Part shown: piece after piece, positions 25,331 through 36,829 of the stretch | Layout: every line of letters begins with the position of its first letter | How positions within the stretch are numbered: the first letter of the stretch is position 1 | Source of the DNA: Begonia masoniana | Lineage: Eukaryota; Streptophyta; Magnoliopsida; Cucurbitales; Begoniaceae | Direction of reading: 5' to 3' | NCBI GenBank assembly: GCA_022432975.1 | Contig: CM039516.1 | Span: 35,878,099-35,942,098, forward strand | Length of the DNA stretch: 64,000 nt | The notes under the pieces: model-generated | The model's input: only the letters and a program-made list of their open reading frames with translations | The model's database searches: none | Told to the model about the DNA's origin: nothing | Translations under genes and position numbers: made by a program

Positions 25331-27147
25331 CAGTGGATGTATATAAGACAAAAGTGAACAGTACCGGTAGATGGATATAAGACGGAATCGGTAGATGTAT
25401 ATAAAACGAAATCGGGTAGATGCATATAAGACAAAAGTGAACAGTACCGGTAGATGGATATAAGACGGAATCGGTAGATGTATATAAAACGAAATCGGTA
25501 GATGCATATAAGACAAGAGTGAACAGTACCGGTAGATGGATATAAGACGGAATCGGTAAATGTATATAAAACGAAATCGGTCGATGCATATAAGACAAAG
25601 TGAACAGTACCGGTAGATGGATATAAGACGGAATCGGTAGATGTATATAACAGTACCGGTAGATGGATATAAGACGGAATCGGTAGATGTATATAAGACA
25701 AAAGTGAACAGTACCGGTAGATGGATATAAGACGGAATCGGTAGATGTATATAAGACAAAAGTGAACAGTACCGGTAGATGGATATAAGACGGAATCGGT
25801 AGATGTATATAAAACGAAATCGGTAGATGTATATAAAACGAAATCGGTAGATGTATATAAAACGAAATCGGTAGATGTATATAAGACAAAAGTGAACAGT
25901 ACCGGTAGATGGATATAAGACGGAATCGGTAGATGTATATAAAACGAAATCGGTAGATGTATATAAGACAAAAGTGAACAGTACCGGTAGATGGATATAA
26001 GACCAAATCGATAGATGTATATAAAACGAAATCGGTAGATGTATATAAAACGAAATCGGTAGATGTATATAAGACAAAAGTGAACAGTACCGGTAGATGG
26101 ATATAAGACGGAATCGGTAGATGTATATAAGACAAAAGTGAACAGTACCGGTAGATGGATATAAGACGGAATCGGTAGATGTATATAAAACGAAATCGGT
26201 AGATGTATATAAGACAAAAGTGAACAGTACCGGTAGATGGATATAAGACGAAATCGGTAGATGTATATAAAACGAAATCGGTAGATGTATATAAGACAAA
26301 AGTGAACAGTACCGGTAGATGGATATAAGACGGAATCGGTAGATGTATATAAGACAAAAGTGAACAGTACCGGTAGATGGATATAAGACGGAATCGGTAG
26401 ATGTATATAAAACGAAATCGGTAGATGTATATAAGACAAAAGTGAACAGTACCGGTAGATGGATATAAGACGGAATCGGTAGATGTATATAAGACAAAAG
26501 TGAACAGTACCGGTAGATGGATATAAGACGGAATCGGTAGATGTATATAAAACGAAATCGGTAGATGTATATAAAACGAAATCGGTAGATGTATATAAGA
26601 CAAAAGTGAACAGTACCGGTAGATGGATATAAGACGGAATCGGTAGATGTATATAAGACAAAAGTGAACAGTACCGGTAGATGGATATAAGACGGAATCG
26701 GTAGATGTATATAAGACAAAAGTGAACAGTACCGGTAGATGGATATAAGACGGAATCGGTAGATGTATATAAAACGAAATCGGTAGATGTATATAAAACG
26801 AAATCGGTAGATGTATATAAAACGAAATCGGTAGATGTATATAAGACAAAAGTGAACAGTACCGGTAGATGGATATAAGACGGAATCGGTAGATGTATAT
26901 AAAACGAAATCGGTAGATGTATATAAAACGAAATCGGTAGATGTATATAAAACGAAATCGGTAGATGTATATAAGACAAAAGTGAACAGTACCGGTAGAT
27001 GGATATAAGACGGAATCGGTAGATGTATATAAAACGAAATCGGTAGATGTATATAAAACGAAATCGGTAGATGTATATAAAACGAAATCGGTAGATGTAT
27101 ATAAGACAAAAGTGAACAGTACCGGTAGATGGATATAAGACGGAATC
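25331..27147. repeat. 24/34-bp higher-order tandem array in the B LTR
   Basis: Three related units all start CGGTAGATG. One is 24 bp (GATATAAGACGGAAT ending), one is 24 bp (TATATAAAACGAAAT ending), and one is 34 bp, ending AAAAGTGAACAGTAC. They are arranged as 34-24-(24)n with n from 0 to 3, giving 58-130-bp higher-order periods. Because 24 is divisible by 3 and no unit holds a stop on the minus strand, three overlapping ORFs of 585-634 codons appear (25214-27182). They are artefacts of the repeat. Confidence 0.96.
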
Positions 27148-28133
27148 GTAACAGAAAACATGACAGAACTTAAGAAGATCACACTACATGATAGCTCTAA
27201 AACCAGAAACTATCTATGCACAGACTAGCAGAAAATATTCCAAACAATTCCAGAATATTTCAGAACATAAATTCAACTGTCAAATACAGAGGTTTTAAAT
27301 ACATCAGCAACAGAACCTTACATTACAAAAAAATCCCAGCAGAGTTATAAACAAAACCAGGACTATAACAGAGTTTTTAAAACAAACACCAGAATTCCAG
27401 AAGAGTTTACAGATATGATCTTTACTTTAAAGACTTAAACCTCAAGACAGAAAGCTATGTCTGACTGCAGCAACCACCCCGAGAGCTCAAACCACCAGCT
27501 ACATCAGATCATCATTTTGAGGAACAAGGTCCTCAGTTTCGGGTTCAGTACCTACATCAGAGAGTTCACCTATGAGTCTAAAACTCAGTAAGAACATAAT
27601 ACAGATGCAGTGATGCAAAATGCTATGCATGCAGTTTTCAGAAAACAGTGACAGAACAGAACTTTACATTTCAGTGGCAGAGGGGTATAAGTGGGGCTTA
27701 TAGGGGAACTGGCAAACAGAGGGTGCACTATCAGGCACAGCAGATTTTCAGTCTCCCAGGGAGGGATAAAACCAGAGGGTCCTTGCTAGGGACAATTCAT
27801 TTTCAGATTCCCAGGAAGGGATAAAACCAGAGGGCCAGTCCCCGTCCCACACTTAACCAATACATTACAGACAGTCAGATTTTATCTTGTTTAGTTTGAA
27901 ACAGTGTACAGAAAACAGTTTTGCATGAGCTTTCAGAAAATCGTGTATGCATGAACATTCACAGTGCTTACAGTTAATATAGCAGACAACAGAAATAACA
28001 GACTATACTGTGAAGCAAAACTATGACATCTCAGAACATAAACTATACTTTTTCTACCCAGAACCACCCGACTGAGACTGAAAACCTAGTACCTCCGTGA
28101 TGTAGGGCCTTAAGGGCCAACTCTCAGTTATGA

Positions 28134-28142
28134 ACTTACCTG
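28134..28142 (-). promoter_or_regulatory. Conserved splice-donor-like site in the B LTR
   Basis: Plus ACTTACCTG reads CAGGTAAGT in sense, with GATGTAGGGCC about 30 bp away, as in A, C and D although the surrounding sequence has diverged. Confidence 0.55.
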
Positions 28143-28771
28143 TTTGCGGCAATGCAGTGTACTCGAACGTCCCTGGAGAGTTCGGATCTGTAACATGAAT
28201 GTACAGAATTTAAACGCTACAAATGCTAACTAATATCACGTTGGAAACGCAGCAAACACACTTAAAACACTTTAGAAAACACACCAACGTGTTTTCATCC
28301 AAAACAGTGAGTTTTCACCCAAAACTGAAACCCTAAACTTCGGTAAAAACTCACTTTAAACTTGTCCAAACTTGTTAGCGTTAAAAGACGCTCACCTTTG
28401 CTGAAAAAAAACGGAGAAATGCTGGAGAAACAAAGTGTGGAAGTTTTGTTTCAATCGCCTGGAAAAGAGAAAACAGAAAGGGGAGGTAGAAGTGAGCTTC
28501 ACGTAGGAGGAAGAGAAGACATATCTTCTTCAACAAGTTGCCACTTGGCACTCATCCATTGGTTTGCTTCCACGTACCATAATCACTTCCACATTTACCC
28601 TTCCATTAGCTTTTAACCTAATTGGCTTGTTTTGATTACACTTAGTTTGGTTTTCCCTCAAACATTCCATCATTTTAACCAAAATATTCATTGTATTAAT
28701 ATAATATTAATCCCGTTTAAACGATCCGGGAAAAACTATTACATGGCAAAAATGCCGGGTGTTACAGAGAT

Positions 28772-29193
28772 GACTTTGATTTTCATCCTCCCTAAGGAGA
28801 GTGTTCACTTAGGTCAATACCAAAGTTGGTTTCCTAGTGATAAGATATGTGAAATGTATTTTATAGTTGCCCGACCCTAAGGCGGCGACTATAAGTTAAG
28901 TTTCATAAATCCAAAACAGTGGGTCACACTCATGAAAATATAACTAAACGTGTTAGTTATATTTTGACCAAAATTTTCAGTAAGTTAATAAATTTCGAAA
29001 ATATGAGATATTTTGAGTAAATTTATTAATTGATAATATTTCTACCCTAAGGTGATTTATTATGTTATCGAGGCTATAATAGCATTTACATATTTTTGTG
29101 ATTAGCATGTTCATGCATCATACTAGCATGCCATAACATTATGAATTTTATAGCATAAAATTCATTATAATTTTATTTATATATTACAGCATC
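28772..29193 (+). mobile_element. Copia untranslated leader, right half
   Basis: AT-rich sequence continues the leader after the B solo LTR and leads to the gag ATG at 29194. A 28632-28880 ORF that spans the LTR boundary has no meaning. No other feature is seen. Confidence 0.65.
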
Positions 29194-29502
29194 ATGTCTC
29201 AATTAATGATAAATTTGCTTGCGACTGAAAAGTTAGACGGCGACAATTTTGTTAAGTGGATAAAGAATTTGAATCTCATTCTCGTGCATGACAACTTGAA
29301 ATGTGTACTGATGGATGAATGTCCTCCTACTCTTGTGACTAATACTCAAAGAGTTGAGAATCTCAAGAAAAAGAACAAGTTGAGAATCTCAAGAAAAAGA
29401 ACAAGTCAAACAAGAAAGACTCAGACCCTCTAAAGCCCAAAGGAAAATGTTTCCATTGTGGGATAGATGGCCATCGGAAGAGAAACTGCAAGTAGTATCT
29501 CG
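29194..29502 (+). pseudogene. Copia gag, internally deleted
   Basis: The ATG at 29194 opens a typical copia gag start (LDGDNFVKWIKNLNLIL). The reading frame collapses after about 48 residues into a lysine-rich stretch that includes a duplicated GAGAATCTCAAGAAAAAGAA. A CCHC knuckle, CFHCGIDGHRKRNC, follows at about 29448-29489 in another frame and ends in a TAG. Most of the gag core (normally 200 or more residues) is missing, so this copy cannot make particles on its own. Confidence 0.82.
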
Positions 29503-29810
29503 AGGAGCTTAAAAAGAAAAATAGTAAATTTGATTTACTAGTTACTGAATCTTGTTTGGTAGAAAGTGATTTATCACCCTGGATAATTGATTCAGGAGCG
29601 ACTAATCATGTTTGTTGTTCTTTGCATATGCTAAACTCCTACAGGAGACTAGCTGATGGAGAGTTCACTCTCAGAGTTGGTAACAGAGCAGTAGTTTCGG
29701 TTTCAGCAGTGGGAGAAGCCAAAATTTATTTCGAGAACAATAAATATTTGTTTTTAGAAAACATTTATTTTATTACGGGGTTTAACCGTTGGATTTTTAC
29801 CTGTCTGTGA
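29503..29810 (+). pseudogene. Copia aspartic protease region
   Basis: In frame with the zinc knuckle after the TAG, the sequence shows LSPWIIDSGATNHVC, the retropepsin active site (DSGA), about 30 codons in. The segment continues to FITGFNRWIFTCL at 29810. The pre-integrase segment normally following (about 60-70 residues) is mostly gone, with only the ESCLEG end left near 29810. Confidence 0.85.
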
Positions 29811-30410
29811 ATCATGTCTAGAAGGTAAAATGACCAAGAGGTCCTTTATTGGAAAGGGCCAAAGGGCTCAAGAAACACTTGAGCTGATACATTCAGATGT
29901 ATGTGGCCCAATATCTACACGGGCTAGAGGTGACTATGAGTACTTTGTGGCATTCATAGATGACTACTCAAGATATGGATATACTTACCTGATTCAGCTT
30001 AAGTCTGAAACTTTTAGAAAGTTTCAAGATTTTAAAGCTGAAGTTGAGAACAAATTAAGTAAGACAATCAAGTGTCTTCGATCAGATCGAGGTGGTGAGT
30101 ACCTTGACAGTGAATTCAAGGATTATCTGTTAGAAAATGGGATAGTCCCAACTAACAGCACCAGGCACACCTTAGCAAAATGGTGTTGCTGAAAGAAGAA
30201 ATCGAACATTGCTTAATATGGTAAGATCCATGATAAGCTATTCTTCTCTTCCAAAATCGTTTTGGGGATATGCTTTACAAACAGCAACCTACATACTTAA
30301 TGTAGTTCCATCTAAGTCTATACCTAAAACACCCTTAGAGTTGTGGAGTGGTCACAAACCTATTTTGAGACACTTTCGCATATGGGGTTGTCCAGCACAT
30401 GTGCTAGTAG
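29807..30410 (+). pseudogene. Copia integrase core, frameshifted and split by an LTR
   Basis: The segment shows the end of the HHCC domain (CESCLEGK). The catalytic core follows: HSDVCGPIS, YFVAFIDDYSRYGY and CLRSDRGGEYLDSEF. A frameshift occurs at 30190-30209, where the catalytic glutamate region ([11 protein letters not shown]) should be. The frame resumes with [19 protein letters not shown] and [10 protein letters not shown], and is then cut at 30410 by the C solo LTR. The remaining C-terminal part is at 32185. Confidence 0.88.
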
Positions 30411-30732
30411 GTAAGTGTAACGCCCCGTGTTCTCGGAACCCGGTTTGTCACACTTAAACCCGAATATTACTAAGAAAACTTGGGCCAAATTTAAAACTTC
30501 GTTAAAAATTCAAAATTTTAAATTTGACAAAAGATGAAAACTTGCAGCGGAAATCGTTTAAACATAAGTAAATTAATCAAAAACCATGTTAATATAGTCG
30601 TTGGGAATGTTAAGAAGCAATCAGTTAAGAATCAAAGATCTAATTCGTAAAGATAGTTTAAAAATTTCAAAAGTCAATTTCATCGACCGCTAAGCAAAGT
30701 CAACAAAAGGGAAAACTATTTGAGGACATCCA

Positions 30733-30955
30733 CCGGTCGCTAAACGACAAAACATAAGTTTTGTCATCCGGTCACTAAACGATAAAATATAAGTTTTGTC
30801 AACCGGTCACTAAACGACAAGATATAAGTTTTGTCAACCGGTCACTAAACGACAAAATATAAGTTTTGTCATCCGGTCACTAAACGACAAAATATAAGTT
30901 TTGTCATCCGGTCACTAAACGACAAAATATAAGTTTTGTCATCCGGTCAGTCTAA
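30733..30955. repeat. 35-bp tandem array in the C LTR, six units
   Basis: Units start with CCGGTCACTAAACGACAAAA at 30733, 30768, 30803, 30838, 30873 and 30908, with a partial seventh at 30943. Members differ at a few bases. Directly to the right lies a single ACCGGTGACGTCAGCCGGAT, the core of the A satellite. Confidence 0.92.
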
Positions 30956-31865
30956 CAAAGACATCCACCGGTGACGTCAGCCGGATGAGTACCCTCTTCC
31001 GATAGAAACAGAGCAACATTTCAACTTCTTATAACCTATACCAGAACCACATAACTGTAGTAAAGACTTGTCTATTTCATTAAGGCCATACAGAAAACAA
31101 TCCAAATCTTCGCATCGCTCGAAATCCAGTGAAAACAACAATTAAAACTTAACAAATTACCAGTATCAGTAAACCTCAAAACGTATTCGAAATACTATAT
31201 GTAAAATATCTCTACCGTTATAAAAACTCGACAAACTCAAACTAAATCATTATCAACTAAACCTCAACCACTGCTGACACCAGTTAACCCGCCTCATCAG
31301 TTTACCAAGCCGAGATGTGGATGTACTCCTCCAACCACTTCTAATCATCTGTACACTCAGGAAATTCACCTGCAGTATCCTCAACACCTACATCACAAAA
31401 CTCATCTATTAGCCTAATGCTAAGTAAATAAAGCAATAATGCAATGACAAGCTGAAACATGAAACCTAAATATGCAGTTTCTACTTTCTCATCTCAGTTG
31501 CACATCGTTTGTTTACTGATCAGATCCCATGATTCCCTTGGGAGTGGGATCAACTCTCCCAATGTCTACATCCTCTTCATTAGTTAAGGGGTGGATGAGG
31601 TCCCTTAATAGCTGTTCGGATCCCTCAATTCCCTTGGGAGTGGGATCAGTTCTCCCAATGTCATAAATCCTCATAATCAGTTAAGGGATGGATTAGTTCC
31701 CTTAACCGTCAATGCAGTTCAATCTGTACTCGCTTTCCCATAATATTACATGAAAGTTCATTTTCGTATTCTTTCAAAACATGATGCATAACACACAAGA
31801 AGATACTCAAACATGCATACACCTATTGTTTTGTGATGTAGGCCCGAAGGCACATACAATACTTC

Positions 31866-31875
31866 ACTTACCTGG
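31866..31875 (-). promoter_or_regulatory. Conserved splice-donor-like site in the C LTR
   Basis: The sense strand reads CCAGGTAAGT, followed by the CCTACATCACAAAAC block. It is nearly identical to A over about 50 bp. Confidence 0.55.
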
Positions 31876-32184
31876 TCTCCTGGAAACCGCTCGGCTATAA
31901 GCTATTCCAGAAACCTGCTCACCTTGATTGGGGAAAATCGGAGGGGAATCGCCTAGAGGATGTCCGCCGAGCTGAGAGGTAAGGGTAATAAAATAGTGGC
32001 GGCTAAACCTCACTAAACCTTTCCTTAAATACGTTATCCACAATATAAATTCGCAATTACCATCTTGCCCCTGCCCAATCAGTTAATATCCTAACCAACA
32101 TTTCCCTCAATTTTAACCATAAAATTATATACCACCGTTTGATAACTTATTTTGATTTATATTGAAACCGGGTGCTACAGTAAG

Positions 32185-32607
32185 ACTGGGAAGTTGGAAC
32201 CAAGAACTGAGGTTTGCATGTTTGTTGGATATCCGGTAGGCACGAGAGGAGGTTTGTTTTATAGTCCCCAGGATAATAAGGTATTTGTATCGACAAATGC
32301 CACATTTCTTGAACATGACTATATAACAAATTACAAACCTCATAGTAAGATTGTCTTAGAAGAGATTCAATCAGACCAGGTTAGACCGGTTACAACAACA
32401 GTTGTTGATCCACAAGTTACAAGAAACACCACTCTTTCTAGTTAACCTATCATTACACTTCATCGTAGCGATAGGGTAGTACGACTACCATCTCGATATC
32501 GACACGATGGTGAAGCACAAGTTGCTATCACCGATGATGGGAAGGATGATCCATTGACATATAGATGTGCAATGGAAGACTCTGACAAAGAAGCATGACT
32601 TGAAGCT
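32185..32607 (+). pseudogene. Copia integrase C-terminus and linker
   Basis: Directly after the target duplication the frame reads KLEPRTEVCMFVGYPVGTRG, then DNKVFVSTNATFLEHDY, the usual C-terminal integrase motif of copia elements. It breaks at a TAA at 32443 after TRNTTLSS. The linker to the RT continues in the same frame with one more stop (TGA near 32596). Confidence 0.85.
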
Positions 32608-33345
32608 ATGAAACTTGAAATGGAATCTATGTATTCCAACTCAGTCTGGGATCTTGTAGATTTACCTGAAGGGGTAAAACCCATTGGGTGTAAATGGATC
32701 TACAAGAGGAAACTTGGAATAGACGGGAATGTAGAGACATTCAAAGCTAGACTGGTGGCTAAGGGTTATACCCAAAAAGAAGAGATTGACTATGAAGAAA
32801 CCTTCTCACCAGTAGCAATGCTTAAGTCTATTCGTATTCTGCTTTCCATAGCTGCTCATTATGATTATGAGATTTGGCAGATGGACGTCAAGACAGCTTT
32901 TTTGAATGGCTATCTTGAGGAGACTATCTATATGGAGCAGCCAGAGGGTTTCATAGCACAGGATGCAAAACAAAAGGTTTGTAAATTGCATAGGTCTATT
33001 TATGGACTCAAGCAAGTATCCAGGTCATAGAATATGAGATTTGATGATGCAATCAAATCTTATGGATTTGTGCAATGTCTTGATGAGTCTTGTGTATACA
33101 AGCTCTTCAAGAAGAAGCAAATGGTTTTTCTAATTCTTTATGTCGATGATATTCTACTTATTGGGAATAATGTAGGATTATTATCAGACATAAAAGCTTG
33201 GTTGGCTAAGCAATTCCAAATGAAAGATTTGGGAGAAACGAGCTATATTCTTGGGATTCGTCTATTTAGAGATCGCAATAATAAGTTGTTAGCCTTGTCT
33301 CAGGCATTGTATATTGACAAGATGCTTGTCAGATATTCAATGTAG
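32608..33345 (+). pseudogene. Copia reverse transcriptase with in-frame stop
   Basis: The region shows VWDLVDLPEGVKPIGCKWIY, ARLVAKGYTQKEEIDYEETF and MDVKTAFLNGYLEE, followed by YGLKQ. After a TAG at 33028 it continues with FLILYVDDILLIGN, the catalytic YVDD box, and MKDLGETSYILGI. A further TAG at 33343 ends the segment. The domain is otherwise of normal length, so the copy decayed mainly by point mutations. Confidence 0.92.
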
Positions 33346-34125
33346 AACTCCAAGAAAGGTAATTTACCTTCTCATCATGGAGTTACTCTTTCTAAGAAGC
33401 AGTGTCCTGACACGCCTCAAAAGGAAGAGGATATGAGACGCTATCCATATGCATCAGCAGTTGGTGGCTTGATGTATGCTATGTTATGCATAAGACCAGA
33501 CATTTGCTATGCAGTAGGGATAGTTAGCCGTTTTCAGTCTAATCCAGGATTAGATCACTGGATAGCAGTCAAGCACATTCTCAAGTATCTTAGGAGAACG
33601 AGAAATTATATGCTTGTATATTCTTATAGGGATTTGATTCCTATAGGATATACAGATTCTGATTTTCAATCTGATATAGATGATCGAAAGTCGATATCTG
33701 GATCAGTATTTACTCTTGGTGGTGGAGCCATTGTTTGGAGAAGTACCAAACAAGGAGGAGTTTCTGACTCGACTATGGAAACCGAGTACATAGCTGCTTC
33801 AGAAGCAGCTAAAGAAGCTGTTTGGCTCCGCAAGTTCTTTAGAGATCTGGAAGTTGTTCCAGACATAAATAAACCACTCACACTTTATTGTGATAATAGT
33901 GGTGCAGTGGTGAATTCTAAAGAGCCGAGAAGCCACAAAAGATCAAAGCATATAAAAAAAAAATATCATCTGATTAGAGAGATCGTGCAACGTGGAGACG
34001 TCGCCGTTTTGAAGATTCCAACCACTGAGAATCTTGCAGATCCCTTCACCAAGACATTGCCTGCAAAGAATTTTGATAAACATCTTGAAAGACTAGGGAT
34101 TAGAGACATGTCTCATTTGCTTTAG
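33346..34125 (+). pseudogene. Copia RNase H
   Basis: The frame continues through RYPYASAVGGLMYAMLCIRP and VKHILKYLRRTRNY to the RNase H motifs: IGYTDSDFQSD, then TMETEYIAASEAAKEAVWL, LYCDNSGAV and ENLADPFTKTLPAKNF. It ends at a TAG at 34123-34125 (SHLL), 14 bp before the 3' LTR; GGGCAAGTGGGAGA between them is the polypurine tract. The segment 33433-34125 is uninterrupted. Confidence 0.93.
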
Positions 34126-34139
34126 GGCAAGTGGGAGAT

Positions 34140-36217
34140 TGTTGGGAATAATGTGTCTAACAAGCAAATGTTATGAACATTTTTATTGCTGTAATTAATA
34201 AATAAATTTTATGATTAATTTTTATGTTTGCATTATTCGATATGTTTTATAAATTCAAAGAAAAATCCTTGATTATTTATGCAATTTTAAATTTACATAT
34301 ATGCTGATATATGTGGGATTAAATTTAAAAAGAAATAATCACAATAGTCCATAACTTATATTTGAAGTAAAGGATCTTTAAATTAATAAAGCCATAAATA
34401 CAGTTCACTTCGTTGAGAACGTGTAGTCATATCTCGACTATATATATAGTGACATAAAGTGATTGTATTTTATATAATATGATTATATAGGACTGGACCA
34501 GATGAAATTATATTGTTCTTATAATATCCATTGAATGAAGAACAATTAATTTTATCATAATGATGGTCATATATGTATAATCTTAATTCATTGTATTTAG
34601 TAGACTCTTATTTCATTATAATTTATTCTTTGATTTATTCGGTACAGTTTTGTATGAGTTACATTACATAAACCTTGTATTTTGGGAATAAATTAAATGA
34701 GTAGCTGGGAATGCTAACATTGATACAATGAAATTCATAATACAAGATTCTCTTGTTTGTTAGTTCAGGGATTGAATAATTAGCGCGCAAATTCATAAAT
34801 GTTATGAATTAATTATTCAATCAAGAACTAATGGTAGTCAAGGATAAAGATGTAATATGAGAGGTTAACGGATTTTATACCTAGCTCTATTACGAATCTT
34901 AATGGAGGATTAATACATATGTAATGACTATATCAATGGACATTACTTTGAGTAAATATACTCTATAGTTCTAAGAGTGCAACTCTAGGTATTTAGTGGA
35001 ATTACTCTAGAGTTAATAATTGTGTTATTTAATATAAAGAGTTTATATTAATTAACAAATATTATTGGAGCTTAGGACTATAGGTCCATCGGTCCCTCTG
35101 TCATCTTATATCACTATTTAATTTCCATGTTATAAGAATAAATATATAAATGATTAATTATGATTAATAATTTATAGACACTCTGATAAATATTTTGTAA
35201 TTCAAAATATATAAATAGTTTTTATATTTTGAATTCAAAATAAAATATCTCATTAGATGAGATTGTTTTAAAAGATTTGAATTAGATTTGAAGAATCTTA
35301 TCAGATGTGATTTGATCTTCAAATTTAAATTAGTTATTTAACAAACTATCAAATCAGATTTTTTGAAGTTTGAATAAAAGTAGATCTGGAAAATCTGATT
35401 AGATTAGATTTGATCTACGATTGACTTATAGTTTGTTTAATATTTAAAAGTAGATCTGAATAATCTCATAAGATGAGATTATCTTGAAAAGTAGTTTTCA
35501 TAAATATATTCTAAAAACTGTTTTTAGATTATATAATTAATTGATAAATTGATTTATTAGATAAATCAACTGCTAATCAAATTAGATTTGATTAGATATG
35601 ATTTATTTTTTAAAAATTAGTTTTTATTAAAATAAATCTAAAAACTTAATTTTAAAACAGATCTATAAAAATTGTCAAATGTGATTTGATAGAAATGACA
35701 ACGAACGACTGAAAAACAAATCCCTAGAGAGAAAAGGTGTGACCTTTCCGTATTCGATTTTAGAAAAACGTTTTCTAAGATCGAAGAGAGACGTCTCATG
35801 TGTTGAGAACACGTCTCTCTAGAAATATAAGAGTGTATTGTTCTTGTAAGAGAGACGCCCACACGTCAGGAAATTTAAGTGTAAAGATCTTCAGAAAAGA
35901 CTCGACGGTTTCAAATTCTTTGGAAAAATACCTGATCCTGAGTTAAAGCTGTTACGATCAGACGGGAGTACCTGAGTAAAAACGTTGCTCCATAAAGGTA
36001 TATTCTTTTATCTAAATTCTAATAATTTTTCTCAATGTAAATTGTTTACATTTTGAAAAATTACATATTTCTCAAAAATAATTTCTTTTAAACTAACGAT
36101 CCAATTAATGGTTTTTTGATGATTTTAAAATAGTTTTAAAGTCACAGGGTAACGCATGTCACTGTTATTATGAATAATAGTGAATTTCGCCATGCGTGGG
36201 GACCTAGAAAATCAACA
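34140..36217 (+). mobile_element. Copia 3' LTR
   Basis: It begins TGTTGGGAATAATGTG right after the polypurine tract and ends AGAAAATCAACA. It is homologous along its length to the solo LTR 42010-44096 and to 22222-24168. The next five bases, GGGAA at 36218, should be the target duplication, but its partner is lost with the element's scrambled left end. The ORF at 35638-35862 recurs in the solo LTR and is not a recognised gene. Confidence 0.92.
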
Positions 36218-36461
36218 GGGAATTCGATTCAGAGTTTTCGGGTGAGATCTTTCTGATCTTACGATGACGAAAAGGGATTTTTGATGGAGGAGAGGATGTT
36301 TTCGAAGGAGCATTTGCAACCTCGCTCGTCGTGGCGACGTTGGCCGAATCAATGAGTGTTTGAACGTGAATCGCGGACTGAGATAGAGACTGGCTCTGAG
36401 ATTGCGTCGGTGATTGGCTATGGGGTTGAATCTGAACTTGGACGTGCGTTTGCTCGCCCAT
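36218..36461 (-). pseudogene. First exon of an unidentified host gene, cut by the copia insertion
   Basis: The ATG at 36461 (minus) opens about 80 codons: MGEQTHVQVQIQPHSQSPTQ, a serine/glutamine-rich part, then a basic IPFRHRKIRKISPE, then the copia LTR at 36217. A GC-rich coding look, a plausible 5' leader and an upstream promoter with TGGGC motifs support a real host gene rather than a chance ORF. I do not recognise the family; the basic stretch could be a nuclear-localisation or DNA-contact segment. The rest of the gene would lie beyond the copia element and was not found. Confidence 0.5.
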
Positions 36462-36829
36462 ATGGAAGAGATTCAAATCCTGATGTTCTCTCAGAATCAA
36501 TCAGCAAACGAATCGACGTCGGAAATTCAGTGAAGCTGGATAGAAATTGAAACCACAATGAACAGTAAGAAGTATTAGCGAGGATCATTGAATTAGGTTT
36601 TGAAAGAGGAAACGGCGACTGCAATTACCCACCTCCTCCTCTTCCTCTTTTTGACGATAGCTCTCCAGTTCTACTCCACTTCCTGAGTCTTCAGCGAGAA
36701 ATGAAGACGCCGTCGTTTCGACGCTGTTTGAGCCGCTTTTGAAATATCGAACTGGGCTCGGATCTGCTTGTTGGCCCATTATTATATTTAAAGGATATGG
36801 GCCTTTTACATACAAGTAATTCAGCAAAA
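36462..36829 (-). promoter_or_regulatory. Promoter and 5' leader of the interrupted host gene
   Basis: The segment contains three TGGGCY/GGCCCA 'site II' motifs (36753-36758, 36772-36778, 36798-36803), which in plants bind TCP factors and mark housekeeping-type promoters, and an AT-rich TATATTTAAAG between them. GGAGGAGGTGGGTAATT near 36630 (minus) could be an exon end. A minus-strand ORF at 36585-36827 overlaps it; I regard that as leader sequence. Confidence 0.45.

Larger units (their letters stand above)
25118..28766 (-). mobile_element. B solo LTR (gypsy) with GAGAT target duplication
   Basis: It starts TGTGACAGCCCAAATCC and ends CCGGGTGTTACA. The 5-bp direct repeats GAGAT are at 25113-25117 and 28767-28771. 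It shares with A, C and D the splice-donor block, the GATGTAGG motif and an ACCTACATCA block (27550). A 24/34-bp tandem array fills 25331-27147. No internal coding sequence is present, so it arose by LTR-LTR recombination after insertion into the copia leader. The ORF 28362-28616 is unsupported. Confidence 0.92.
30416..32179 (-). mobile_element. C solo LTR (gypsy) with GTAAG target duplication
   Basis: It starts TGTAACGCCCCGTGTT and ends CCGGGTGCTACA. The direct repeats GTAAG are at 30411-30415 and 32180-32184. It is clearly related to A: shared blocks are the CCCTTGGGAGTGGGATCA pair (31533, 31628), GTTTTGTGATGTAGGCCCGA (31829), the CCTTAAATAC TATA-like element (32023) and one GGTGACGTCAGCCGG (about 30970). 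It lacks the A satellite but has a short 35-bp array. It is inserted in the copia integrase coding region. Confidence 0.93.

Noticed and set aside
25214..27182. Three overlapping minus-strand ORFs of 585-634 codons, rich in Ile, Tyr, Ser, Pro
   Set aside because: They are the B-LTR tandem array read in three frames. Units without stops, of 24 bp (8 codons) and 34 bp, keep every frame open. There is no start context and no domain.
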